Origin: Clostridiales bacterium
GTDB taxonomy: Bacteria > Bacillota_A > Clostridia > Saccharofermentanales > Saccharofermentanaceae
DNA: 34,872 nt
Assembly: GCA_017537905.1 (NCBI GenBank)
Contig: JAFYJX010000073.1
Coordinates: 1 to 34,872, forward strand
Direction of reading: 5' to 3'
The position numbers were made by a program, and so were the translations under genes. Each line of letters starts with the position of its first letter. The first letter of the stretch is position 1. Below, piece by piece: positions 7,361 to 14,924 of the stretch. The notes under the pieces are model-generated. The model ran no database searches. It was not told the origin of the DNA and saw only the letters and a list, made by a program, of their open reading frames with translations.

Positions 7361-8371
7361 TTATTTTGCAGCTGCCATCTGCTGTGCCTGAACTGCAGTG
7401 ATACAGATAACGCCTGCGAGCTCATCTACGCTGCATCCTCTCGAAAGGTCATTGACCGGAGCTGCGAGGCCCTGAAGGAAGCTGTATGCTTCAGCCTTGC
7501 CGATCCTCTGGATGAGCTTATATCCGATGTTTCCTGCTTCAAGGTTAGGGAAGATAAGGACGTTAGCCTGGCCAGCAACAGGTGAGCCGGGTGCTTTTGA
7601 AGCGCCGATCTCGGGAACGAGAGCTGCATCGAGCTGGAGTTCGCCGTCGAGAAGGATATCAGGATACTTTTCTTTCGCGATCTTAACAGCTTCTACAACC
7701 TTATCAACGAAGGGGTGGTTGGCTGAACCTTTTGTGGAGTGGCAGAGGAATGCGACCTTGGCTTTCTTGCCCATAAGAGCTTCGAAAGAAGCTGCAGATT
7801 CAGCGCCGATCTCAGCTAATTCTTCAGGATTGGGGTCCTGCATTAACGCACAGTCAGCGCAGAGGATGATGCCGTCTTCGCCGAATTCGCAGTCGGGGAT
7901 CTCGAACATGAACGCGATCGATGCGATCTTTCTCTCAGGTGCAGTCTTAATGATCTGGAGAGCGGGGCGGAGCATATCTGCCGATGTGTGGCAGGCGCCG
8001 GAAACAAGGCCGTCAGCGTTGCCTGATTTGACCATCATGATGCCGAAAGTGAGCTTGTCTCCCATAATGAGCTCTTTTGCCATGTCAAAGGTCATGCCCT
8101 TCTTGGCTCTGATCTCAGCAAGAAGAGCTGCATACTTGTCGATCTCAGCAGACTTTGTGTGATCAAGGATCTGAACGCCTGTGAGGTCTGCTCCGAGTCT
8201 TGCAGCAGAACCCATGACTTCTTCTTCGGTTCCGATGATGATAGGTGCTGCAGTGCCTTCTGCGAGGACCTTTGCTGCAGCGAGTATTGTTCTGTCGTCT
8301 TCTGATTCGGGAAGAACGATAGTCTTAACGTCGCTTCTTGCTCTCTGCTTGATTGTCTCGATAAAGCTCAT
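7361..8371 (-). CDS. pta: phosphate acetyltransferase
   Basis: Cytoplasmic enzyme interconverting acetyl-CoA plus phosphate with acetyl phosphate plus CoA, the first step of acetate formation with ATP yield. The 336-residue length is that of the short Pta form without the N-terminal DRTGG extension. Recognisable segments are KTIVLPESEDDRT at the start, SGACHTSADMLRPALQ, ANVLIFPNLEAGNIGYKL and QGLAAPVNDLSRGCS near the end. These favour Pta over phosphotransbutyrylase. The ATG at 8371 has GTAAGGAG upstream. It lies 11 bases downstream of a butyrate-kinase-type gene rather than ackA. Confidence 0.93.
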   Translation of the reverse strand: MSFIETIKQRARSDVKTIVLPESEDDRTILAAAKVLAEGTAAPIIIGTEEEVMGSAARLGADLTGVQILDHTKSAEIDKYAALLAEIRAKKGMTFDMAKELIMGDKLTFGIMMVKSGNADGLVSGACHTSADMLRPALQIIKTAPERKIASIAFMFEIPDCEFGEDGIILCADCALMQDPNPEELAEIGAESAASFEALMGKKAKVAFLCHSTKGSANHPFVDKVVEAVKIAKEKYPDILLDGELQLDAALVPEIGASKAPGSPVAGQANVLIFPNLEAGNIGYKLIQRIGKAEAYSFLQGLAAPVNDLSRGCSVDELAGVICITAVQAQQMAAAK

Positions 8372-8382
8372 AAATATACTCC

Positions 8383-9495
8383 TTACAGGTAATCAAATCC
8401 TTCGAATCTCGGTTTGCCGGGATATGTCTTTGCGTGTTCTTCGCCTCTTAAGACTCTGAGCGCTGCAGCTCTCATAGCTTCGTGCTCGAGCTCTCCGGGA
8501 TAGGATGCAACAGGTGCTATCCAGCCGCATGCTTCCTTGATGCCGTCATATACGTCCTGGAAGCGCATGAGTCCGCCGGTTAAAACGATTCCGTCAACTT
8601 CGCCGTGAAGAACGCATGCCATTGAGCCGATCCACTTTGTGATCTGATAGATCATTGCGTTCCAGATGAGGGTAGCCTTAGCATCGCCTGCCTCAACCAA
8701 TTCGTGAATAGTATCAGAGTTGGATGTGCCGAACCATGAGGAGAGTCCGCCTGTTGCCATGCAGAGGCTCCTGATCTCTTCCTTCGGTCTGTCATATAAC
8801 TTTGTAAGAACGTCTGTGATCGCCATTGTACCCATTCTTGTAGGTGTCATCGGGCCGTCACCGCCGCTGCCGTCGTTGGCATCGATCATTCTGCCGTGCT
8901 GGTGAGCGGTAATCGTGATGCCGCCGTCAATGTGGCAGACGATAAGGTTCATCTCGTTATATTTTTTGCCTACGCTCTTAGCGTATTTGTGTGCTGTGGC
9001 GCGGAGGTTAAGAGCGTGTGTCGCAGATGTCCTGTAAATGCCCTTAACGCCTGTGATCCTTGCAACGTCCTGATACTCGTCTACAACGATGGGGTCTACC
9101 ATGAGAAGTCTTCCGCCGAACTCGTCGTGAAGCTGCTTTGCCATCTGGACGCCTAACATGCTCGAATGATAGACACCGCCTTTTGCCTCGCGGATATCGT
9201 TTACGAGCCTGTCGTCTACTTCATATGTGCCGCCCTCGATAGGGTAGCATGCGCCGCCTCTGCCGACGATCGCATCAACGCCAGTAAGGTCGATATTGTT
9301 GTCAGACAGCCACTTTCTTACGTATTCCATACGGTAATCAAGCTGGTCGTTAATTGTCGGGAAGTTCTTTAAGATCGCTGAATCGTGGAAAACGTTGCCT
9401 TCAACTACGCTTTTCTCGTTCTCGAAAAACTCGACTTTGGTGGAAGTACTGCCGGGGTTAACCACAAATATGCGGTATACTTTCGAATCTGACAT
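8383..9495 (-). CDS. buk: butyrate kinase family acyl-phosphate kinase
   Basis: Interconverts an acyl phosphate plus ADP with the acid plus ATP. The N-terminal VNPGSTSTKV (about residues 10-19), VGRGGACYPIEGGTYEV, CHIDGGITITAHQHG, GSGGDGPMTPTRMG and the 370-residue length match butyrate kinase; acetate kinase begins N-x-GSSS-K and is near 400 residues. I chose ATG 9495 because AGAGGAAA lies about eight bases upstream; an upstream ATG at 9558 would place promoter-like sequence inside the gene. It is the first gene of a two-gene unit with pta. Because the partner is Pta, its substrate in the cell may be acetyl phosphate; that is inference. Confidence 0.88.
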   Translation of the reverse strand: MSDSKVYRIFVVNPGSTSTKVEFFENEKSVVEGNVFHDSAILKNFPTINDQLDYRMEYVRKWLSDNNIDLTGVDAIVGRGGACYPIEGGTYEVDDRLVNDIREAKGGVYHSSMLGVQMAKQLHDEFGGRLLMVDPIVVDEYQDVARITGVKGIYRTSATHALNLRATAHKYAKSVGKKYNEMNLIVCHIDGGITITAHQHGRMIDANDGSGGDGPMTPTRMGTMAITDVLTKLYDRPKEEIRSLCMATGGLSSWFGTSNSDTIHELVEAGDAKATLIWNAMIYQITKWIGSMACVLHGEVDGIVLTGGLMRFQDVYDGIKEACGWIAPVASYPGELEHEAMRAAALRVLRGEEHAKTYPGKPRFEGFDYL

Positions 9496-9527
9496 GTTTT
9501 TTCCTCTTTTATTATTAATACTACGAC

Positions 9528-9533
9528 AGTATA
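9528..9533 (-). promoter_or_regulatory. possible -10 element for buk-pta
   Basis: On the minus strand 9533-9528 reads TATACT, 33 bases before the buk ATG. No clear -35 is visible at the right distance. Confidence 0.35.
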
Positions 9534-9636
9534 CACGCATTTTGCCCCAAAGATACATATGGCAAATATTAAAATAATTAAGGTAGCGTTAAGGTGCGGT
9601 TTGGTTGCAATTAATGAATTGTAAGTATTATTTAAG

Positions 9637-9642
9637 TATAAT
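9637..9642 (+). promoter_or_regulatory. -10 element for the CPBP protease gene
   Basis: TATAAT at 9637-9642, 39 bases before the ATG, in the divergent gap between buk and this gene. I could not assign a -35. Confidence 0.45.
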
Positions 9643-9681
9643 TACACCGAAAAGAGCAGGGAAAGGGATACGGAGGATAAT

Positions 9682-10920
9682 ATGGAAGAAAAAGCTTTGC
9701 GCAAGGGTTTATCGGTAGCTGCGATCATTCTTACAGTTATTTGTGCTTTGTTGATCACATTAAACAATACAAACGGCCTTCTCTACGGAGACAGGGCTTC
9801 GTTGTACGGAATACCGTTCATAGCGGCCTTTGCAATACCGCTTCTGGCAGTTCTTGTCGTTCTCTCGCGCTGCTGCAACAGCACGGATACCGTTGAAGAA
9901 ACAATTGCTGCAATAGCATCCCGATTTGCCGTCTGGGGCTGGTGCTTCATATTCCCGATCAGGTTCGCTTCGTTTGCTTTGAATCTGATCTGCCCTGAAT
10001 TCTATAAAGCACACTTCACAACGATCTATCTTCTCATGAATGCATTTAATGTAAGTGTATTGGGCTGCCTTGTTCTCGGCCTTTCGCTTAAGGCGCTTCC
10101 TACGGTAAATATCGAGAAGAAGAAACTTACTTTCGGACAGATAATGCTTCTCATAATGATGGTCTACGGCCTCGCGCAGGTAGGCTCTCTTATGGGTATG
10201 CCTATCCACACCGCTTTGTCATCGGTTACTATTTTCGGTGACGGCTCCTCTGAAGATGCTATTAATAATCTCAAGAACAGCCTTATAATCGGTTCCGGTA
10301 CATTTATCAGGATCCTTACGGTAGGTATCATTCCGGCTATTTTCGAAGAGCTCTTGTTCAGAAAGTTCCTTATCGATAAGACGCTCCGTCACGGTGAGTT
10401 TATAAGCTGCGCAATGTCGGGAATCATGTTCGGCCTCTGGCACGGCAATTTCCAGCAGTTCTTCTTTGCATTCTTCTTAGGCGTGCTTTTCGCGTTCGTT
10501 TATATCAGGACCGGCAGGATCATCTATACCATGATCCTTCACGCAAGCCTCAATCTCGTAACCTCCTCGGTCACGATCGAGCTGCTCTCTGAACTTCTTA
10601 AGCGCCTGGGCATGGACATGAACACAGGAACCATTGACCCGAATATTGATTACGATGCGGTTATCCAATCAGTCCTGCCGCTCATGCTCATTCTCCTGCT
10701 CTGGGTCATCATCCTCGCAGGTTTCCAGATCGCAGGCTTCGTCATGCTTATCGTAAGACGTAAGAAATTCAAGCTGATGCAGATAGTAGGAGAGCTCCCC
10801 AGAAAGACCATCATCCACAAGATGACGCACAGCGTAACCATGTGGGTATTCTTCACACTCGCGCTGCTGCTGTTCGTGAATACGTATCTGCCGGATATAT
10901 TGGCGTTTATACTTAAGTAA
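9682..10920 (+). CDS. CPBP family intramembrane metalloprotease
   Basis: Multi-pass membrane protein (412 residues, about ten helices) of the CPBP/Abi family related to Rce1. Three family motifs are present in order: EELLFRK (E222, E223, R227), FGLWHGN (H254) and HASLN (H287, N291); the glutamates and histidines are the expected metal-binding and catalytic residues. Family members process prenylated or peptide substrates or protect against bacteriocins; the substrate here is unknown. The C-terminus adds two further helices (about 330-355 and 385-408) beyond the catalytic core. The ATG at 9682 has GGAGGA about seven bases upstream. It is a single gene with its own -10, followed by a tandem repeat array. 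Confidence 0.88.
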   Translation: MEEKALRKGLSVAAIILTVICALLITLNNTNGLLYGDRASLYGIPFIAAFAIPLLAVLVVLSRCCNSTDTVEETIAAIASRFAVWGWCFIFPIRFASFALNLICPEFYKAHFTTIYLLMNAFNVSVLGCLVLGLSLKALPTVNIEKKKLTFGQIMLLIMMVYGLAQVGSLMGMPIHTALSSVTIFGDGSSEDAINNLKNSLIIGSGTFIRILTVGIIPAIFEELLFRKFLIDKTLRHGEFISCAMSGIMFGLWHGNFQQFFFAFFLGVLFAFVYIRTGRIIYTMILHASLNLVTSSVTIELLSELLKRLGMDMNTGTIDPNIDYDAVIQSVLPLMLILLLWVIILAGFQIAGFVMLIVRRKKFKLMQIVGELPRKTIIHKMTHSVTMWVFFTLALLLFVNTYLPDILAFILK

Positions 10921-10932
10921 GTGTCCGTATTA

Positions 10933-11105
10933 GCCCGAATGAACGGCAAAACATTCGGCGGCGCCGTTCATTCCGCCTGGAATTCGGCCCGAAAACACCC
11001 AAACCCCAGGCAAAACATACGGCGGCGCCGTTCATTCCGCCGCTCAAAACGCTCTTTTTGGCCCAAATGAACGGCAAATCCAGCGGCAGCGCCGTTCATT
11101 CCGCC
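10933..11105 (+). repeat. three tandem copies of a 64-bp GC-rich element with inverted arms
   Basis: The block CGGCGGCGCCGTTCATTCC recurs at 10956, 11020 and 11084 (third copy AGCG for GGCG), an exact 64-base period. Copies 1 and 3 are hairpins: GAATGAACGGC (10937-10947) pairs with 10963-10973 across 15 bases, and AATGAACGGC (11066-11075) pairs with 11091-11100 across 15 bases. In copy 2 the left arm has changed (10997-11011), so the stem is lost. The parts between the conserved blocks are poorly conserved. The array lies between two convergent genes (CPBP and HU). No open frame of note crosses it. Confidence 0.85.
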
Positions 11106-11126
11106 GTTCCAAACACAATAAAACAA

Positions 11127-11153
11127 AAGAGGTTGCCCTGTGGACAACCTCTT
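11127..11153 (-). terminator. intrinsic terminator of the HU gene
   Basis: A 9-bp stem (AAGAGGTTG 11127-11135 with CAACCTCTT 11145-11153) and a 9-base loop. On the minus strand it is followed by TTTGTTTTATT. It lies 27 bases past the HU stop codon. Confidence 0.85.
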
Positions 11154-11179
11154 CTATTTGCATAATCAGTTGATAAGAA

Positions 11180-11479
11180 TTACTTCTTGCACTTCTTAGA
11201 AGGCTTTGTGTTAACCTTATCCTTGAGTGCCTTACCAGCCTTGAACTTAGGAGCTGTGCAAGCCTTGATCTTTGTAGCAGCGCCTGTCTGAGGATTGCGG
11301 CCAGTTCTAGCAGCTCTCTCGGATGTCTCGAATGTACCGAAACCAACGAGCTGAACCTTACCCTTGTTCTGGAGCTCATCAGAAACTACTTCGATGAAAG
11401 CCTTAACTGCAGCGTCAGCATCCTTCTTGGAGATGTCAGCCTTAACAGCGATTGCATCAACTAATTCTGTTCTGTTCAT
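11180..11479 (-). CDS. hup: HU family DNA-binding protein
   Basis: Small basic nucleoid protein that binds and bends DNA as a dimer. It starts [11 protein letters not shown], has the GFGTFE turn (about 46-51) and the DNA-contacting arm TGRNPQTGA. The 99 residues include a short lysine-rich tail (TKPSKKCKK) beyond the usual 90, with one cysteine in the arm region and one in the tail. The ATG at 11479 has a strong SD (GGGAGGAA). A good promoter and terminator flank it, so it is a single-gene transcript, as expected for an abundant protein. Confidence 0.95.
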   Translation of the reverse strand: MNRTELVDAIAVKADISKKDADAAVKAFIEVVSDELQNKGKVQLVGFGTFETSERAARTGRNPQTGAATKIKACTAPKFKAGKALKDKVNTKPSKKCKK

Positions 11480-11550
11480 TATTAATTCCTCCCTTGGAAT
11501 ATGGGTTAATTACTTTGCCGGGAAGACCTTTCGGCACCGACAATGCCGAT

Positions 11551-11579
11551 ATTATAAAGTTCTTTGACATTAAAAACAA
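11551..11579 (-). promoter_or_regulatory. promoter of the HU gene
   Basis: On the minus strand: -35 TTGTTT (11579-11574), 17-base spacer, -10 TATAAT (11556-11551). It gives a leader of about 65 bases before the HU start. Confidence 0.7.
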
Positions 11580-11588
11580 GAGAATTTG

Positions 11589-11622
11589 AGGCTTTTTGGA
11601 AGGATTTTTTCTGAAAAAGCCT
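11589..11622. other. 9-bp inverted repeat in the hup/arsR divergent gap
   Basis: AGGCTTTTT (11589-11597) is the reverse complement of AAAAAGCCT (11614-11622), separated by 16 bases. It lies upstream of both divergent promoters, so it is not an obvious terminator for either. It could bind a regulator or be a remnant. Function unknown. Confidence 0.4.
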
Positions 11623-11667
11623 TATTTTTAGGGATTTGTAACATTATTACACCCTATTTATAAGGGG

Positions 11668-11734
11668 TTGACGCCCCTAAATCCGTGTGATAGTATAATG
11701 AACAAATGAACATATGAGCAATCGTTCATATGTT
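11668..11734 (+). promoter_or_regulatory. metal-operon promoter with ArsR/SmtB-type operator
   Basis: A -35 TTGACG (11668-11673) is flanked by AGGGG and CCCCT. The best -10 is either TAGTAT (11691-11696, 17-base spacer) or TATAAT (11694-11699, 20-base spacer). Immediately downstream, 11709-11734 is a 26-base imperfect palindrome: arms AACATATGA and TCATATGTT around eight bases, the 12-2-12 layout bound by zinc/cadmium ArsR proteins such as CzrA. It lies at the start of transcription, between promoter and arsR-type gene. Repression by the adjacent gene product is inference from the family. Confidence 0.75.
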
Positions 11735-11755
11735 GGAGGAAGGAGAAAACGTAGA

Positions 11756-12085
11756 ATGCCGCACAATCACGAGGAACTTTTAAAGCATGTTTCGGCAGAT
11801 ATGCCTTCAGATGAGCTTTTGCAGGACTTGGGCGACCTTTTTAAGGTTTTCGGTGATACGACCAGGATCAAGATCATGTATGCGCTCTATGAAGATGAGA
11901 TGTGTGTATGTGCTATTGCAGATCTTTTGAAAATGACACAGTCGGCCATTTCGCACCAGTTAAAGGTCCTTAAGGCTGCAAACCTCGTTGCTTCCAGGAG
12001 AGAGGGCAAGACGATCTATTACCGTTTAGCTGATGAACACGTCAAATCGATAATCGCTCAGGGATATGAGCACATTACAGAGTAA
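11756..12085 (+). CDS. ArsR/SmtB-family metal-responsive repressor
   Basis: Winged-helix repressor expected to release its operator when Zn(II), Cd(II) or Pb(II) binds. 109 residues from ATG 11756, which has AAGGAG ten bases upstream; an upstream in-frame ATG at 11714 lies inside the operator. The recognition helix is TQSAISHQLKVLKAANLV (61-78). Two potential metal sites are visible: the alpha-3 CVC motif (C50, C52) and a C-terminal alpha-5 site D93, H95, H106, E109, whose spacing matches the zinc site of CzrA/SmtB. Having both resembles the two-site CadC/SmtB proteins. It heads a unit with an HMA protein and a P1B ATPase. Confidence 0.93.
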   Translation: MPHNHEELLKHVSADMPSDELLQDLGDLFKVFGDTTRIKIMYALYEDEMCVCAIADLLKMTQSAISHQLKVLKAANLVASRREGKTIYYRLADEHVKSIIAQGYEHITE

Positions 12086-12108
12086 TGTAATTAGAAGGAG
12101 ACATACAT

Positions 12109-12327
12109 ATGAAAAAGACATTTGAATTGGAAGATCTCGACTGCGCTAACTGCGCCATGAAGATGCAGGAAGCGATCCTGAAGATCCCCGGTGTTAAGGG
12201 CTGTGAGGTTAGCTTCATCAAGCAGAAGATGACTTTGGAAGCTGATGACGCCGAATTCGACAAGATCGTAAAGCTCGCAGTCAAGGCAATCGCGAAGGTA
12301 GAACCCGACTGCACAGTATTACTGTAA
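12109..12327 (+). CDS. stand-alone heavy-metal-associated (HMA) domain protein
   Basis: 72-residue ferredoxin-like metal-binding protein with DLDCANCA (ligands C12 and C15, with D11 before the first cysteine). The acidic residue beside CxxC is typical of zinc/cadmium/lead domains rather than copper chaperones. In many related pumps this domain is fused to the ATPase N-terminus; here it is separate, and the ATPase 47 bases downstream starts without one. It probably hands metal to the pump or acts as its detached regulatory domain (inference). The ATG has AGAAGGAGA upstream. An intrinsic terminator follows its stop. Confidence 0.9.
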   Translation: MKKTFELEDLDCANCAMKMQEAILKIPGVKGCEVSFIKQKMTLEADDAEFDKIVKLAVKAIAKVEPDCTVLL

Positions 12328-12333
12328 TTAAAC

Positions 12334-12360
12334 GCCGCAGCCTTAAAACTGCGGCTTTTT
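12334..12360 (+). terminator. intrinsic terminator inside the metal operon
   Basis: GCCGCAG (12334-12340) pairs with CTGCGGC (12349-12355) across eight bases, then TTTTT (12356-12360). It lies six bases after the HMA stop and just before the ATPase SD (AAGGAG). It should cut part of the transcription, so that repressor and HMA protein are made in excess over the pump. Confidence 0.8.
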
Positions 12361-12374
12361 AAGGAGTAAACGTT

Positions 12375-14267
12375 ATGAAGTACAAACTGACCCGCAAACA
12401 GAAGAAAATGCTGATAAGGATAATCATCGCTTTTGTTTTATTGGTGATCTCACTTGTCACGTTACACTTCGTCGAGCTCCCCTGGTGGGCTGAGCTCATT
12501 ATCTATGCGGTTCCTTATATTGTTGCGGGTTACGATGTACTTAGGACGGCTTTTATCAATCTGATCCACGGCCAGATTTTCGATGAGAAGTTCCTCATGA
12601 TGGTCGCTACTATCGGCGCTTTCGGTACTGGTGAATACCCTGAGGCATCTGCGGTAATGCTCTTCTACCAGATAGGTGAGCTTTTCCAGAGCATTGCTGT
12701 CGGCAGATCTCGAAAATCCATCGCCAAGCTCATGGATATCAGGCCTGACAGCGCGTGCGTCATTCGTGACGGTCAGGAAATAGAAGTGTCGCCTGATGAG
12801 GTTGAAGTTGGAGAGATCATCATCGTTAAGCCCGGCGAAAAGATTCCGCTCGACGGTGTCATTATCGAAGGCGAGAGCTCTGTTAACCAGGCTGCCCTTA
12901 CGGGTGAATCCGCTCCTGTGGATAAGGCTTACAGCGACAACGTTATCTCCGGAACGCTCAATCTTACGGGCGTTATCAAGGTAAGGACCACATCGACATT
13001 CGGCCAGAGCACGGTATCCAAGATCCTGGAGCTCGTCGAGAATGCATCCGATAAGAAAGCGAAGGTCGAGAATTTCATCACGAAGTTCGCGAGATATTAC
13101 ACTCCGATAGTTGTTATCGCAGCATTGGTACTGGGAATTGTACCGCCGTTGTTCATGGGAATCGGCGACGTGGAAGTCTGGAAAACATGGCTTACGAGAG
13201 CCTGCGTATTCTTAGTCGTATCCTGTCCCTGCGCACTCGTTGTATCTGTCCCGCTGTCTTTCTTCGGCGGTATCGGCGGCGCTTCCAAGGACGGAATCCT
13301 GATAAAAGGCGCCGGATATATGGAAGTCTTGTCCAAGATCGATACTGTAGTTTTCGATAAGACCGGAACGCTTACAAAGGGCGTGTTTGCGGTAGATGAC
13401 ATTCATCCGAATATCGTAAGTGCCGCTGAGCTTCTGGATATCGCTGCCTGCTGCGAGAGCTTTTCGAGCCATCCCGTTGCACAGTCTATCGTAAGGGCGC
13501 ACGAAGGTCATATAGACAAGTCCCAGATAGGTGAAGTAACTGAGATCGCCGGAAAGGGCGTAAAGGCTGTAGTTGAGGGCAGGACATACTATTGCGGCAA
13601 CGGCCAGCTCATGGAAATGTGCAAAGCTGACTGGCACGACTGCCACATGACAGGAACCATTATCCACATTGCGCGTGAGGGAAACGGAACATGCGAGTAT
13701 CTGGGCCATATCGTAATTAATGACCAGATCAAGGAAGATTCCGAAGCGGCTATGAAGAGCCTTAAAAATGCAGGCGTTAAGCGTCTTGTAATGCTTACGG
13801 GCGACAAGAAGAGCGTGGCTGAAAATGTTGCAAACAAGCTCGGTCTTACAGGCTTTTTCGCAGAACTTCTTCCTGCAGATAAGGTGTCGAAAGTTGAAGA
13901 ATTATTGAAGGACGGAAAAGGCAGACTCGCATTCGTTGGTGACGGCATAAACGATGCTCCGGTTCTCATGCGTGCAGACTGCGGAATCGCGATGGGCGCA
14001 ATGGGTTCTGATGCCGCGATCGAATCTGCGGATGTAGTCTTAATGGATGACAAGCCGTCGAAGATCGCTGACGCCATTAAGATCGCCAGAAAGACGATGA
14101 GGATCGTTTGGGAGAACATCGTTTTCGCGCTCGGCGTAAAGGCAGTAATCCTCGTTCTTGGCGCGCTCGGTATCGCGAATATGTGGCTCGCGGTATTCGG
14201 TGATGTAGGCGTTCTCATCATCGCGATCCTTAATGCGATGAGATGCATGAGAAGACTTAACAGGTAA
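12375..14267 (+). CDS. zntA: P1B-2 type Zn(II)/Cd(II)/Pb(II) exporting ATPase
   Basis: Membrane pump exporting divalent soft metals. 630 residues with no N-terminal HMA domain: it begins with a basic segment and membrane helices (about 12-30, 37-55). Motifs: TGES in the actuator domain, CPC (C284-P-C286) in SCPCALVVSVPLS, phosphorylation site D328 in DKTGT, SSHPVA, TGDKKS, GDGINDAPVL, and DVGVL in the last helix, whose aspartate is characteristic of zinc/cadmium pumps and absent from copper pumps. The ATG follows AAGGAG. Regulation is probably through the ArsR-type repressor and the internal terminator. zntA and cadA are names for the same subgroup; the preferred metal is not settled by sequence. 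Confidence 0.93.
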   Translation: MKYKLTRKQKKMLIRIIIAFVLLVISLVTLHFVELPWWAELIIYAVPYIVAGYDVLRTAFINLIHGQIFDEKFLMMVATIGAFGTGEYPEASAVMLFYQIGELFQSIAVGRSRKSIAKLMDIRPDSACVIRDGQEIEVSPDEVEVGEIIIVKPGEKIPLDGVIIEGESSVNQAALTGESAPVDKAYSDNVISGTLNLTGVIKVRTTSTFGQSTVSKILELVENASDKKAKVENFITKFARYYTPIVVIAALVLGIVPPLFMGIGDVEVWKTWLTRACVFLVVSCPCALVVSVPLSFFGGIGGASKDGILIKGAGYMEVLSKIDTVVFDKTGTLTKGVFAVDDIHPNIVSAAELLDIAACCESFSSHPVAQSIVRAHEGHIDKSQIGEVTEIAGKGVKAVVEGRTYYCGNGQLMEMCKADWHDCHMTGTIIHIAREGNGTCEYLGHIVINDQIKEDSEAAMKSLKNAGVKRLVMLTGDKKSVAENVANKLGLTGFFAELLPADKVSKVEELLKDGKGRLAFVGDGINDAPVLMRADCGIAMGAMGSDAAIESADVVLMDDKPSKIADAIKIARKTMRIVWENIVFALGVKAVILVLGALGIANMWLAVFGDVGVLIIAILNAMRCMRRLNR

Positions 14268-14272
14268 GGTTT

Positions 14273-14872
14273 ATGTTCTGGAATAAGATATCTCCTGTAT
14301 ATGACCTTTTCGAAAATGTTTACAACGGCAAGGTCTATAAAGGAACAGGCGAAAAAGTCGCAGAATATATTGATAAGACTGATGATGTTTTGGAGTGCGC
14401 CTGCGGCACAGGTGCTATCACGGTAAGTATTGCTCCGAACTGCAAAAGCCTTATAGCTACTGACTTTGCGGAAGGAATGCTGAAGCGCGCGAAAAAGAAA
14501 TGCAAAAGATTCGAAAACGTGTCAGTTCAGTTCGCGGATATTACAAATCTCGCGTTTGATAACGGTTCTTTCGATAAAGTTGTTGCAGGCAACGTTGTCC
14601 ATCTGCTTCCTGAACCCAAAAAGGCACTGGAAGAACTCGAGAGAGTAGTAAAACCGGGCGGCAAGATAATTATTCCCACGTACATCAATATGTCAAAGAA
14701 ATCGTCCGGAATTGCGGTCAAATTCGTTGAGGCACTTGGCGCAGAATTTAAAAGACAGTTTGAACTTGATTCTTATAAGAAATTCTTTGAAGACATGGGT
14801 TATAACAATGCCGAATACTATGTTGTTGACGGCAGGATGCCCTGTGCCATCGCTGTGATAACTAAGAACTAA
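14273..14872 (+). CDS. class I SAM-dependent methyltransferase
   Basis: 199-residue cytoplasmic methyltransferase of the UbiE/Methyltransf_11 type. Motif I is VLECACGTGAI (residues 39-49), and the following acidic strand LIATDFAEGML holds the adenosine-ribose contact. VVAGNVVHLLPEPKKAL and VVKPGGKIII are motifs typical of UbiE-like enzymes. The substrate is unknown. It lies five bases after the pump stop with only a weak SD, so it is probably read as the last gene of the metal operon. I see no cysteine arrangement like that of arsenite methyltransferase, so a metal role is not supported. Confidence 0.85.
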   Translation: MFWNKISPVYDLFENVYNGKVYKGTGEKVAEYIDKTDDVLECACGTGAITVSIAPNCKSLIATDFAEGMLKRAKKKCKRFENVSVQFADITNLAFDNGSFDKVVAGNVVHLLPEPKKALEELERVVKPGGKIIIPTYINMSKKSSGIAVKFVEALGAEFKRQFELDSYKKFFEDMGYNNAEYYVVDGRMPCAIAVITKN

Positions 14873-14883
14873 GACTCTTGGGT

Positions 14884-14889
14884 TATAAT
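14884..14889 (+). promoter_or_regulatory. -10 element for the acyltransferase gene
   Basis: TATAAT at 14884-14889, 36 bases before the ATG at 14925. No clear -35. Confidence 0.4.
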
Positions 14890-14924
14890 AGGATCAGACT
14901 AGAAAATAAGAGCAGAGTTTGGTT

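Noticed and set aside
7497..8162. 221-codon plus-strand frame opposite pta
   Set aside because: It is the antisense shadow of a well-conserved gene, with no SD and unnatural composition (serine- and alanine-rich).
8383..9495. Calling the kinase ackA because of the adjacent pta
   Set aside because: The NPGSTSTK start, overall length and GRGG segment match butyrate kinase rather than acetate kinase.
10933..11105. CRISPR array
   Set aside because: Only three copies, self-complementary and longer-period, half of each unit degenerate, no cas genes.
13589..14248. 219-codon minus-strand frame opposite the zinc/cadmium pump
   Set aside because: Shadow of the ATPase gene; no SD and no family resemblance.
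14273..14872. Arsenite methyltransferase
   Set aside because: It follows a metal pump, but the conserved cysteines of ArsM are not present in the expected arrangement.
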